The translations under genes were made by a program, and so were the position numbers. A model generated the notes under the pieces. It made no database searches. It saw nothing but the letters and a program-made list of their open reading frames with translations, and had not been told where the DNA came from. From Treponema sp. (GTDB taxonomy: Bacteria; Spirochaetota; Spirochaetia; Treponematales; Breznakiellaceae), in contig JAISMC010000020.1 in NCBI GenBank assembly GCA_031276965.1, positions 1 to 55,987 on the forward strand: DNA of 55,987 bases, read 5' to 3'. Within the stretch, counting starts at the first letter, position 1, and each line of letters starts with the position of its first letter. Positions 48,024 to 55,987 of this stretch are shown one piece after another.

Positions 48024-51000
48024 ATGTCCCGGATAAGCGCCGGTCTCCTGCTCTTAATCCAGTTGGTGATAATGCATCCCTATGCGGCTTACGGAGAACC
48101 GCCCCGGCCCACAGCGCCGGGAATGTTTTTGCCGCCGGGGAAAAACATTTTCAAAACGGTTTCCCCGTTTCCCTCTGCGGGTACGCCGTATATATTACGG
48201 CCGGCCATGCTGCCCGGCGAAACGGCGCAGGCCGCCGGAACAGAAACGGATGCGGTACAGATGGTATCCGAAACGGCGGAAAATCCCGGCGCGGCCCGCC
48301 GGATGGATCCTGCAGAAATCAGGCGTTTCATTTCCGCAGAGATCGGCGGCCTCCTTGTTCTAGGGGACACGGAAATCGAGATCCCGCCGGGAGCCTTGGC
48401 TGCGGATACGGAGATAGGGATCAGCCGTTTGCTTCTGCCGGCGGATACCGGCGAGGGACTGGTTAATGTAACTGCCGGCGGCGGGGCTTACCGTTTTGAA
48501 CCTGCGGGACTGGTCTTTAACAAGGCGGTTACCATCAGGATGGGCTATGATTCCCGGCTTGAGGAAAACGAACCGGCCCTGGAACATAGTTACACCTATT
48601 TCTACGATACGGAAGAACGGCGATGGGAAAAGCTTGAACGGCTTAACCTGGACAGAGACCGGCGCCGGATAATCAGCCTCACCACCCATTTTACGGATAT
48701 GATCAACGGGACCCTCACCCTGCCGGAAAGTCCCAAGCCCCTGCAGTTTGACATCAACTCGATTAAGGGCCTGGAAGCGGCGGACCCTGATACGGGGGTA
48801 CTCGGACTGGAAAGGCTTGAGGCGGACAATAGCGGAGCCGCATCCTTTCAGTTTGAGCTGAACCTGCCTTCCGGCCGGAACGGCATGGCGCCCAGGGTGG
48901 CAGTGGCCTATTCCAGTGACGGCGGAAACGGCGTCATGGGCAGGGGCTTTGATCTGCGCTACGGCAGCCGTATCGCCATCGACACCCGTTGGGGGCTGCC
49001 GCAGTACGACGGGCGGGACGCCTATATGCTGGACGGGGTGAAACTGCGGGAAACCGGGAGGACCGAATCAGTTATACAGTACCAGCCGGAACGGGAAACA
49101 AGGTATGAATTGATAGAACACTATTACCGGGGTCCCCATGACTACTGGATGATAACAAGTAAAACTGGCGCAAGGCGGATCTACGGAAAACGAAACGAAC
49201 CGGGCAGAGAAAGCTGGACCGGAGATGATGCGGCAAGGAAGTACAGCTGGGAACTGGAGGAAGAGCGGGATCTTTACGGAAATACTATCCGGTACAATTA
49301 TGAGCAGGATCAGCATTATCCCTATATCAAAAAGATACGGTATACCAATTACCAGGATGCCGCTGGCATGGACGATGAAAACGGTTCTTACACGGTGGAA
49401 TTCGATTACCGTACCAGCCGCCAGGATATACAGGTTGACGGGCGCGGAAAATTTTTAAGCGAGCGGAAGTGGCTGCTGGAGCGGATAACGGCAAAGTACA
49501 ACGGCGATCCTATCAGGACATATCTATTTACCTATAAGGAAAACTACTACGGTATTCCCCAGCTTGAGTATTTTGGGGAGGAGGACCCGGCAGAACCCGG
49601 GGAATACTGGTGGCGTTACGGTTTTACCTACGAGGAGCCTAAGAAAGACAGCAGTGGTCAGTACAGCATATTTGGCCCCCAGGAAACCTGGGATCTTGAC
49701 AACGGCCTCCATGTCCAGCAGGGAGTAAGCGGAGGCGCCAGCGGAACCGCTGCGATGGGGATAGGCGTCGCCCATGGATATCCCTTCATCGACAGGCGGA
49801 TAACCGGCGGCGGCCACGGCGGCGTGAGCGCCGGTATGAATCAATCAAGGCAAACCATGGTTGATATCAACGGAGACGGCCGCCCTGACAATGTCCGGCG
49901 GGTACTACAGGGCCTTATGGTTTCGTTAAATCTGGGGGATAGATTCGGCAGGGAACATTTATACGAAATTGATATGCCCGGCCTGGATGAATCCGATAAT
50001 CTGCTGGCAAGCTATGGGTGGAATGCCTTCGCCGGCTGGGGCTTTCCGGCGTTTTTGGGAAGCCTGGGTTACAGTTATGCGGAGACCAAACAGAACGGCT
50101 GGACCGACACCAATACTGATTTTACCGATATTGACGGCGATGGAGTTGCCGACATAGCGGTTCAGGGAAACCATTCCTATTACCGGAACACCAGTCACGA
50201 GACTGGCAGAATCAGCTTTGAAAAAATGCCCCTGGTTAAGATAACCGGGGAAAGGATAGAAGATATCCTGGAACCTTTGAGCGATGCAGCAAAGGCGGGT
50301 TATAACAGGACCTATTTTAGGCAGCTTCCCTTCCGGGCCTGGAGGCCGCCCTATACAGGACGGATTTCCGTAGCTCAGAACATAAGCGCCGCAGACGCGC
50401 CGGGCGGTGACGGCATCGCCGCTAAAACTTATGCGGGCAATGACGATGAGGCCGATGCGGAATTTCTGATTACCGGAAGCCGGCCTGCCTGGACGGCGGA
50501 GGAAACCCGGCGATCATACCGGATGGACGCTGGAGAGCCGCTCTACTTTATCGGCGATCCCCTCTGGGATACCCGGGGGGATGACCTTGTCTGGAATATC
50601 ACGGTTAACTACGAAATTATCCGTTACTTTGAAGACATGGACAAGCAGATCCGGTATCTGCCGGAGGAGAGCTTTTCCCGTCTTCCCGCCGAAAGGCTTG
50701 AAGGTCCTCTGCGGGCTATCTATACCGAAACTCCCAATAAGGTTATCACTCAATACGGACAGGAGACAGTTTCGTATACCTATACCATTAAAGCACACTG
50801 GGAGACCGCCTCCTCGCCGCCGGATGATTTGGATGAGGCCCGCCGGATTCTTATCCGGCGGAAACGTTTTGTTCCCGGCCTGGTACTGGCGGAAGATTTT
50901 GATCTGCTGCTGGCCGCCGCTTCCGGCATGGATGAAGAGGCCGGGGCCGGAACAAACTATTACGAAGCCCTGTGTACCTATTATATGTATGATGCCGGGA

Positions 51001-54000
51001 ACAGGCGGTACTATGTGAATCAGGGGAACCGGTCCTTCGCGGATAAAACGGCCTGGGAAAACCTGGAGGAAACCCTGCGGACTCTGGTCGAAAATTGTGA
51101 TGACGACGGAATCAGCGCCTTGGCTGGTTACCGCTGGAATAAGGCCGCCCCCGTCCTGACCCATTATGATCCGGTACGGCGCCGGGTTTACCATCAAGAA
51201 TCGGATGAGGCGTTTTATGAGCGGGTCATCGATGTTCCCGGTTATCAAAACGGAGCGGGACGCTACCTGTACCTCGATGAGATCGAAGGATCGGTTCTTA
51301 AACTGGACCTGGATGCCGGTATGATACGGCAGAATGTCCTGTCTTTGGAAACCGCCGTTCTTACGCCGGGGACCGGCGGGGATTTAACGGTGGAACTGCC
51401 CGGCGAAGCCTATACTTTAATTTATCGTTTCGGCGGTTTCGAAGCTGCAGCAAAGATACTCTACCAGGAGGAATTGGATTGGATCCGTGAGGCTGCGGAA
51501 GAAGCGGGGGAAAGCTGGGAAACGATAACGGCTCAGTTGGCCCTTTACTATGAACCGGCGCCGGATGGAACATATCTCCTGCGGGAAGGACAGGAAAACA
51601 TATCCTGGGTTGTGTCCTTCAGTACGGCGTACAAGCTTGGAAGCTGGCGTTCGGTGGAACGGATCATACGGTACTATGCCGACGGGGAGTATCCGGTACA
51701 GCATAAGCGGCTGCAGCGTTTGACTTTAGACAATACCGGATACCGCTATGAAACCGTTGATCTTGAAGATGAGGGACTTGCCTGGAACAGCGGCGAAGAT
51801 TATTCGCCGGAAAACCTGGTCCTTAGTCCCCTTCAGTATTATATCAGCGCCGAATCCTCCGAAACCGGCGGGACGGAACCGGTGGACAGGGAAATGGCGG
51901 TGGCCGAATGCCTCTACGGAGGGGTACGGCAGTGGTACTATGGTATCTGGACCGGAGATCAGCCGGGGAAGATCTTCAGCGGGGCGGCGATTGAAGAACA
52001 GCGGAACAGTACGGCGGACTCTTCAAACATAACTGAAATGGAGAGTACCCTTGAGAGGGATATCGGGAAAATTGAAGACACTTTGGGTAAAACGGATCAG
52101 CCCCTGGAAGAAGGGATGATCGAAACCCAGGATCAGGGGCCGGTCTACCTGCAGATACATGAAAACCGCAGCGATGGCGGTGTCCGGGAACTGGTTCGGG
52201 ACAGCGGGACCGGCCGGACCGTTGCGGTGGAAGCGCTTATAGGCAATGTTTCTACCAGAGTACAAAACAGGCTTGACCCATACGGGGAAGTGGACCAAAT
52301 TATAGAAACCTATGCTCCCTATATTGAAGGGGATCGTGTCCATCCGGAACGCCTGGGGGGAAATGTCTTTTACGAGATACCCGGTATAGTGGAAGAAACC
52401 GGACCGGCCGGGGACGGTCCGGGCCCCATGAGAATGGTAACTATCCGCAAGAGCGTTAACGAGGGAACGGATATTGTATCGGGATTAAATTTATCCCGGT
52501 TGAACGAGGTGTTAAGTTTACAGGAAGCCCTTGCAAATATTACCGCTACGGCGTCGGGGGTTTCCAATGATAAAAAGGACTACATTCAAAAAATCTTTGC
52601 CTTGGCCACTTTTTCCAGAAACACTAATATCAATAATTCATACATGACCCAGGACGTTCAGGACATTAACGGCGACGGTATTGCGGACATTGTACAGAGT
52701 CGGGGAAGTTCTATTCTGGTTACGCCCGGAAGCAGGGAAGGATTTAGAGCGCCCTATTCTATCAGCGGTTCCGGCAGCAGACTGAGTGTCTACCGGAGCG
52801 AGAGCCGGGGAAGCGGCGGCGTCCCGGGATCCTTGGGTTCGCAGATAAAGAAAATATCTTCCTCCGGGGCGCTCAGGAGCGAATCCGTCAACGGGATGGG
52901 CGGGAAGGACAACCTTCCCTTCAGTGGAGGCATCACCTATGCTGACGGAACAAGCGTACAGCGGGCGGGATTGACGGACATAAACGGCGACGGACTCCTC
53001 GACTATATCGGCGGTGATCATGCCGGCAGCGTAAGTACCGGTGAAAACTTTAAGCCCTATGAAAGCTTTACTCCCGGTCCGGTAAGCAAATCGGAGATGA
53101 CCACCATAGGCGGCTCTTTTGCTATATCCGACGGTTTAGGCAATACATCGATAGAATCCACCGGCAGCGGTTATGTGGTAAACGGCGGAGTAAGCTATTC
53201 CGTATCGGTCAATCAGACTACGGAGATCCTGCTGGACATAAACGGCGACGGCCTGCCCGACAAAATCAAAAAACCCTATGGGAGCGGCGATTTTACGATC
53301 TACCTTAATCAAGGAAACTGTTTTATGTCCGAACCGGTATCGGCAAAAGCAGCGTCCTGGGATCTGCGGGCCCAGGATCATGTGATGTTCCAGGGCGTAA
53401 CAGATGGAAATATTCTAACAGGAGCGATCATTGCCGCGCCCGGGGTCAGTGAAGGAATTAACGGCATTCTGGATATCCCTGTTATTGGAAATGCGTTAAA
53501 GCAGTTAGAGACGGATGATCTTCTGAACAGCGCTGATGACAAGGGAATTGCCGTCAATCCCTTCGGCTATTTTATTAACAATTATATTAATTCCCTGAAT
53601 CTGGATACCACCATAAGCCTTGCGGTCAATACCAATGCCCAGATTATTTATATGGGGAGTTTTTGGCTTTTCCCCTCTTTTTTTACCTTTCTTAATATCA
53701 GCGCCGGCGCAGGCGGCGGGACTAATTTGGGAGCGGATCTCAGCGGCGTCTCGGTACGGATGATGGACATAAACGGCGATGGCTTTGTTGACCGGGTGCT
53801 CCGCATTCCCGGCAGCGATCATATCTATGTCCGCCTGAATCTTCTCGGCGAGGTTGGTTTATTGAAACGCATCGATCTTCCTCAAGGCGGCGCTTATGAT
53901 CTGCAATATGCCTGGATGCCCGGAACCTCCGATATGCCCCAGGGCCGGTATGTACTTGCAGAACTTACCGCCAATGACGGAAACGAAAAGCCGGGATACA

Positions 54001-55987
54001 AGAACCTGCCCTACGGCGAACATACCTATACCATCAGTTATACCTATGGGACCGGCCGCTATGACCGGAAGGTGAAGGAATTCTACGGTTTTGATCAAGT
54101 TACGGCGGCGTATGCCGGCGGCAGCAAAAAAATAATGTCCTACTATAACGGAGACTACTATAGCAAGGGCATGATAAAGTCCGAAACCATACAAGACTCA
54201 ACGGGTACCGTTCTTCGTTTTGTCAGAAATGAAATAGACGGGGCTCCCTATGCGCGTTTTGTGTCACAGAACCGCCTGATTTATGAAGCGGGAAGTTCCG
54301 ATCCGGTAGAGGCCGGTTCCGTATATCAGTATGACCGCTACGGAAACATACGCCTCCTGGAAGAATATGCCGATGGAACCGAGAAAATCCGGGCGGAAAT
54401 ACGCTATCAGGAAGGGGACAACCCCAACTATCTCCATGCTCATCCTCTGGAAATTACTGTATACGGTTCCGGTTCCGGGCTTCTCCGCAGAAGGAGCGGA
54501 AGCTATAATTGGGATACGGGATCCCTTGTTTCTCTTACGGTGTACACGGACCAGAATACCTCCAGTATCAGTGAATTTACCTGGGATCAATATGGAAATC
54601 TTGAACGGATAAAGGACAGCCGGGGCGCCTGGACAGCCTGTACCTACGACGGGGAACTGCATCAGTATGTAGAGCAGATCCGCCGGGGCGGTTCCGGCGC
54701 CGGGCCCTATGTTTCGTATATGCAATGGAATAAAAAATACGGCATACGCAGTGCCGAAACCGACGAGAACGGCAATGTCATCACTTATATTCCCGATATA
54801 TATGGAAGAACAAGTGAAATATGGAGCCCCTATGACCATTACAATACCGGCGGGCGCATTCCATCGGTACGGTACGGTTATTTTACCGGTGAAGGGACCA
54901 ACTGGTATTCGGTAACGGAAAACAAGATCGGCTTTGATTATCTGGATGAAAAAAAGATGACCACGGTGATGATGCTGGACGGTCTGGGCCGGAATCTCTA
55001 TACTGCGAAACAGGGGGAACAGCGTGATGACAGCGGGGATTCTGTTGAAGGATGGAATATCTCAGGAGCGGCCGCCTATGACCGGAAAGGACGGCTGACG
55101 GAGGAGGGACAGAATCAGTTTGTAAAGGGAGATCTGGTTTCCCTCATGGCATGGACCGGCGGTTCCCTGAAACATCCGGTTATAAGCGCCTACGACAGCC
55201 TGGACCGGCCGGTAGAAAAGCTCCTCCCCGATGGAAGCCTTTGGTCCTATAATTATGGCATCGCCGGCGGGCGAAGTTATACCCGAATTCAAGACCCTTT
55301 GGGAAACCGGAACATTCAGGAAAAGGACGGCCGGGACAATATCGTCCGGGTCAGCCGCTATGATAATATGGAAACGGAGCCTTTAACCAGCGCCTCCTAC
55401 CGGTATAATGGAATAGGGGAGCTCCTGGAGGCTCTGGATCATGCGGATAATCCTCTGCGGGTGGAATACGATCTGGCAGGACGGAGGATCGCCATTGAAA
55501 GCCGGGATTTGGGGCGGAAGGAGTACCGCTACGATGAAGCGGGGAATCTGGCGGCGGAACGGGACAGCGTACTGCAGCGGCAGGGTAAATGGATAACCTA
55601 CGCCTATGACGGACTGAACCGGCTTACCGCAATCCGTTATCCTAAAAGAGACGATACCGAAGGGGAAACAGAAACGGTTTATACCTATGGCCTTCCCGGA
55701 GCAGCCCATAACAGCGCAGGCAGGATCACCGGAATCAGGGATGAATCCGGCGATACCTCATACCGTTACGGCCTTTTGGGAGAAATGGTTTGGGAAGGAA
55801 GACGCATCAATACCATGGACGTAAGCCGGAATGAAGGCGCCAAATTCAAAGCCATGAGTTATACCGGCAATTATCTTGGGCAGACGGAACAAATAATCTA
55901 TCCCGACGGTGAAAAGGTACAATATGAGTACGATCACGGCGGACAGATACGCCGGGTTACGGGACTGCGGGAAAATGCCCGGTTTGT
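48024..55987 (+). CDS. giant SpvB/FG-GAP/Rhs-repeat secreted protein (partial)
   Basis: At least 2654 residues, open to the window edge with no in-frame stop. ATG 48024 is followed by a signal peptide (SAGLLLLIQLVIMHPYAAYG). Residues about 110-230 look like a ZU5-type beta sandwich (VLGDTEIEIPPGALAADTEI), and residues about 265-340 are SpvB/TcB N-terminal (ASFQFELNLPSGRNGMAPRV, AYSSDGGNGVMGRGFDLRYG). Six FG-GAP/VCBS calcium loops of type DINGDGxxD lie at about residues 614, 702, 1547, 1652, 1738 and 1915. RHS/YD repeats begin near 2100 (YQYDRYGNIRLLEEY) and include YRYDEAGNLAAERD at 2501 and YAYDGLNRLTAIRYP. TcB/TcC- and SpvB-like proteins form cocoons that carry a C-terminal toxin, which here lies beyond the window. 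A clear ribosome site is absent. It is the last gene in an operon of two lipoproteins. Confidence 0.9.
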   Translation, partial: MSRISAGLLLLIQLVIMHPYAAYGEPPRPTAPGMFLPPGKNIFKTVSPFPSAGTPYILRPAMLPGETAQAAGTETDAVQMVSETAENPGAARRMDPAEIRRFISAEIGGLLVLGDTEIEIPPGALAADTEIGISRLLLPADTGEGLVNVTAGGGAYRFEPAGLVFNKAVTIRMGYDSRLEENEPALEHSYTYFYDTEERRWEKLERLNLDRDRRRIISLTTHFTDMINGTLTLPESPKPLQFDINSIKGLEAADPDTGVLGLERLEADNSGAASFQFELNLPSGRNGMAPRVAVAYSSDGGNGVMGRGFDLRYGSRIAIDTRWGLPQYDGRDAYMLDGVKLRETGRTESVIQYQPERETRYELIEHYYRGPHDYWMITSKTGARRIYGKRNEPGRESWTGDDAARKYSWELEEERDLYGNTIRYNYEQDQHYPYIKKIRYTNYQDAAGMDDENGSYTVEFDYRTSRQDIQVDGRGKFLSERKWLLERITAKYNGDPIRTYLFTYKENYYGIPQLEYFGEEDPAEPGEYWWRYGFTYEEPKKDSSGQYSIFGPQETWDLDNGLHVQQGVSGGASGTAAMGIGVAHGYPFIDRRITGGGHGGVSAGMNQSRQTMVDINGDGRPDNVRRVLQGLMVSLNLGDRFGREHLYEIDMPGLDESDNLLASYGWNAFAGWGFPAFLGSLGYSYAETKQNGWTDTNTDFTDIDGDGVADIAVQGNHSYYRNTSHETGRISFEKMPLVKITGERIEDILEPLSDAAKAGYNRTYFRQLPFRAWRPPYTGRISVAQNISAADAPGGDGIAAKTYAGNDDEADAEFLITGSRPAWTAEETRRSYRMDAGEPLYFIGDPLWDTRGDDLVWNITVNYEIIRYFEDMDKQIRYLPEESFSRLPAERLEGPLRAIYTETPNKVITQYGQETVSYTYTIKAHWETASSPPDDLDEARRILIRRKRFVPGLVLAEDFDLLLAAASGMDEEAGAGTNYYEALCTYYMYDAGNRRYYVNQGNRSFADKTAWENLEETLRTLVENCDDDGISALAGYRWNKAAPVLTHYDPVRRRVYHQESDEAFYERVIDVPGYQNGAGRYLYLDEIEGSVLKLDLDAGMIRQNVLSLETAVLTPGTGGDLTVELPGEAYTLIYRFGGFEAAAKILYQEELDWIREAAEEAGESWETITAQLALYYEPAPDGTYLLREGQENISWVVSFSTAYKLGSWRSVERIIRYYADGEYPVQHKRLQRLTLDNTGYRYETVDLEDEGLAWNSGEDYSPENLVLSPLQYYISAESSETGGTEPVDREMAVAECLYGGVRQWYYGIWTGDQPGKIFSGAAIEEQRNSTADSSNITEMESTLERDIGKIEDTLGKTDQPLEEGMIETQDQGPVYLQIHENRSDGGVRELVRDSGTGRTVAVEALIGNVSTRVQNRLDPYGEVDQIIETYAPYIEGDRVHPERLGGNVFYEIPGIVEETGPAGDGPGPMRMVTIRKSVNEGTDIVSGLNLSRLNEVLSLQEALANITATASGVSNDKKDYIQKIFALATFSRNTNINNSYMTQDVQDINGDGIADIVQSRGSSILVTPGSREGFRAPYSISGSGSRLSVYRSESRGSGGVPGSLGSQIKKISSSGALRSESVNGMGGKDNLPFSGGITYADGTSVQRAGLTDINGDGLLDYIGGDHAGSVSTGENFKPYESFTPGPVSKSEMTTIGGSFAISDGLGNTSIESTGSGYVVNGGVSYSVSVNQTTEILLDINGDGLPDKIKKPYGSGDFTIYLNQGNCFMSEPVSAKAASWDLRAQDHVMFQGVTDGNILTGAIIAAPGVSEGINGILDIPVIGNALKQLETDDLLNSADDKGIAVNPFGYFINNYINSLNLDTTISLAVNTNAQIIYMGSFWLFPSFFTFLNISAGAGGGTNLGADLSGVSVRMMDINGDGFVDRVLRIPGSDHIYVRLNLLGEVGLLKRIDLPQGGAYDLQYAWMPGTSDMPQGRYVLAELTANDGNEKPGYKNLPYGEHTYTISYTYGTGRYDRKVKEFYGFDQVTAAYAGGSKKIMSYYNGDYYSKGMIKSETIQDSTGTVLRFVRNEIDGAPYARFVSQNRLIYEAGSSDPVEAGSVYQYDRYGNIRLLEEYADGTEKIRAEIRYQEGDNPNYLHAHPLEITVYGSGSGLLRRRSGSYNWDTGSLVSLTVYTDQNTSSISEFTWDQYGNLERIKDSRGAWTACTYDGELHQYVEQIRRGGSGAGPYVSYMQWNKKYGIRSAETDENGNVITYIPDIYGRTSEIWSPYDHYNTGGRIPSVRYGYFTGEGTNWYSVTENKIGFDYLDEKKMTTVMMLDGLGRNLYTAKQGEQRDDSGDSVEGWNISGAAAYDRKGRLTEEGQNQFVKGDLVSLMAWTGGSLKHPVISAYDSLDRPVEKLLPDGSLWSYNYGIAGGRSYTRIQDPLGNRNIQEKDGRDNIVRVSRYDNMETEPLTSASYRYNGIGELLEALDHADNPLRVEYDLAGRRIAIESRDLGRKEYRYDEAGNLAAERDSVLQRQGKWITYAYDGLNRLTAIRYPKRDDTEGETETVYTYGLPGAAHNSAGRITGIRDESGDTSYRYGLLGEMVWEGRRINTMDVSRNEGAKFKAMSYTGNYLGQTEQIIYPDGEKVQYEYDHGGQIRRVTGLRENARF

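Noticed and set aside
1..55987. tRNA, rRNA or IS element
   Set aside because: No cloverleaf, conserved rRNA segment, transposase or terminal inverted repeats with target duplications were recognised anywhere.

Overview
The window is about 56 kb of moderately GC-rich chromosome from a spirochete, most probably a Treponema of the termite-gut or free-living type. The support is indirect. There is a 1008-residue coiled-coil protein of the SpiroCoCo type, HydE/HydG hydrogenase maturases with a TM1266-type regulator, many lipoproteins with loose spirochaetal lipoboxes, outer-membrane barrel proteins, and intergenic repeats built on 'aaccacgaa/ttcgtggtt' words. I could run no search, so the genus is an inference.

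Layout. 1-1364: repeat-rich DNA with a probable gene remnant, a 13-G tract and three copies of a 94-bp direct repeat, ending in a promoter, leader and intrinsic terminator. 1365-4335 (+): TM1266-like regulator, hydG, hydE, with a hairpin-dense gap before hydG. 4352-5722 (-): glycyl-tRNA synthetase. 5837-6868 (-): LacI-type repressor. 7114-7449: 16 x 21-bp minisatellite. 7719-14575 (+): sugar/polyol operon (binding lipoprotein, two permeases, FGGY kinase, zinc dehydrogenase, SDR dehydrogenase) behind a consensus-like promoter with a candidate LacI operator at the start point. 14630-22812 (-): envelope cluster (SpiroCoCo, HAD phosphatase, Cys-peptidase-like protein, HtrA protease, PEGA-domain protein). 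22961-25012 (+): lipoprotein and small barrel protein. 25028-38331 (-): TraB/GumN lipoprotein-like enzyme, PilZ protein, TPR lipoprotein and a type II secretion operon (GspLMC-like fusion, K, I/J, a 65-aa mini pseudopilin, G, F, E, D, O, barrel protein, coiled-coil/TPR protein). 38332-40060: structured non-coding DNA around an LRR lipoprotein. 40061-44805 (+): class III adenylate cyclase, FecR-domain protein and barrel protein, translationally coupled. 44866-46298 (+): thyA-folA. 46490-55987 (+): two lipoproteins followed by a giant SpvB/FG-GAP/Rhs protein that runs off the window (at least 2654 aa). It is a single open frame with no stop codon inside the window.

How the genes fit together. 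The repressor plausibly controls the divergent sugar operon: an ABC importer without its own ATPase, a kinase and two oxidoreductases suited to a sugar alcohol. The type II secretion genes form one tightly overlapping operon with most core parts, and a PilZ protein downstream hints at c-di-GMP control. The hydrogenase maturation genes lack hydF here, so it and the hydrogenase must lie elsewhere.

Most notable signals: (i) seven or eight genes have a -10-like hexamer ending only 5-6 nt before the ATG and no Shine-Dalgarno, suggesting widespread leaderless transcription; (ii) attenuator-like leaders precede the hyd operon and the LRR lipoprotein; (iii) GspL/M/C functions appear fused in one protein; (iv) the SpvB-Rhs giant has six FG-GAP calcium loops and an N-terminal ZU5-like domain; (v) the minisatellite leaves all six frames open; (vi) a family of mini-hairpins with GNA triloops occurs between genes.
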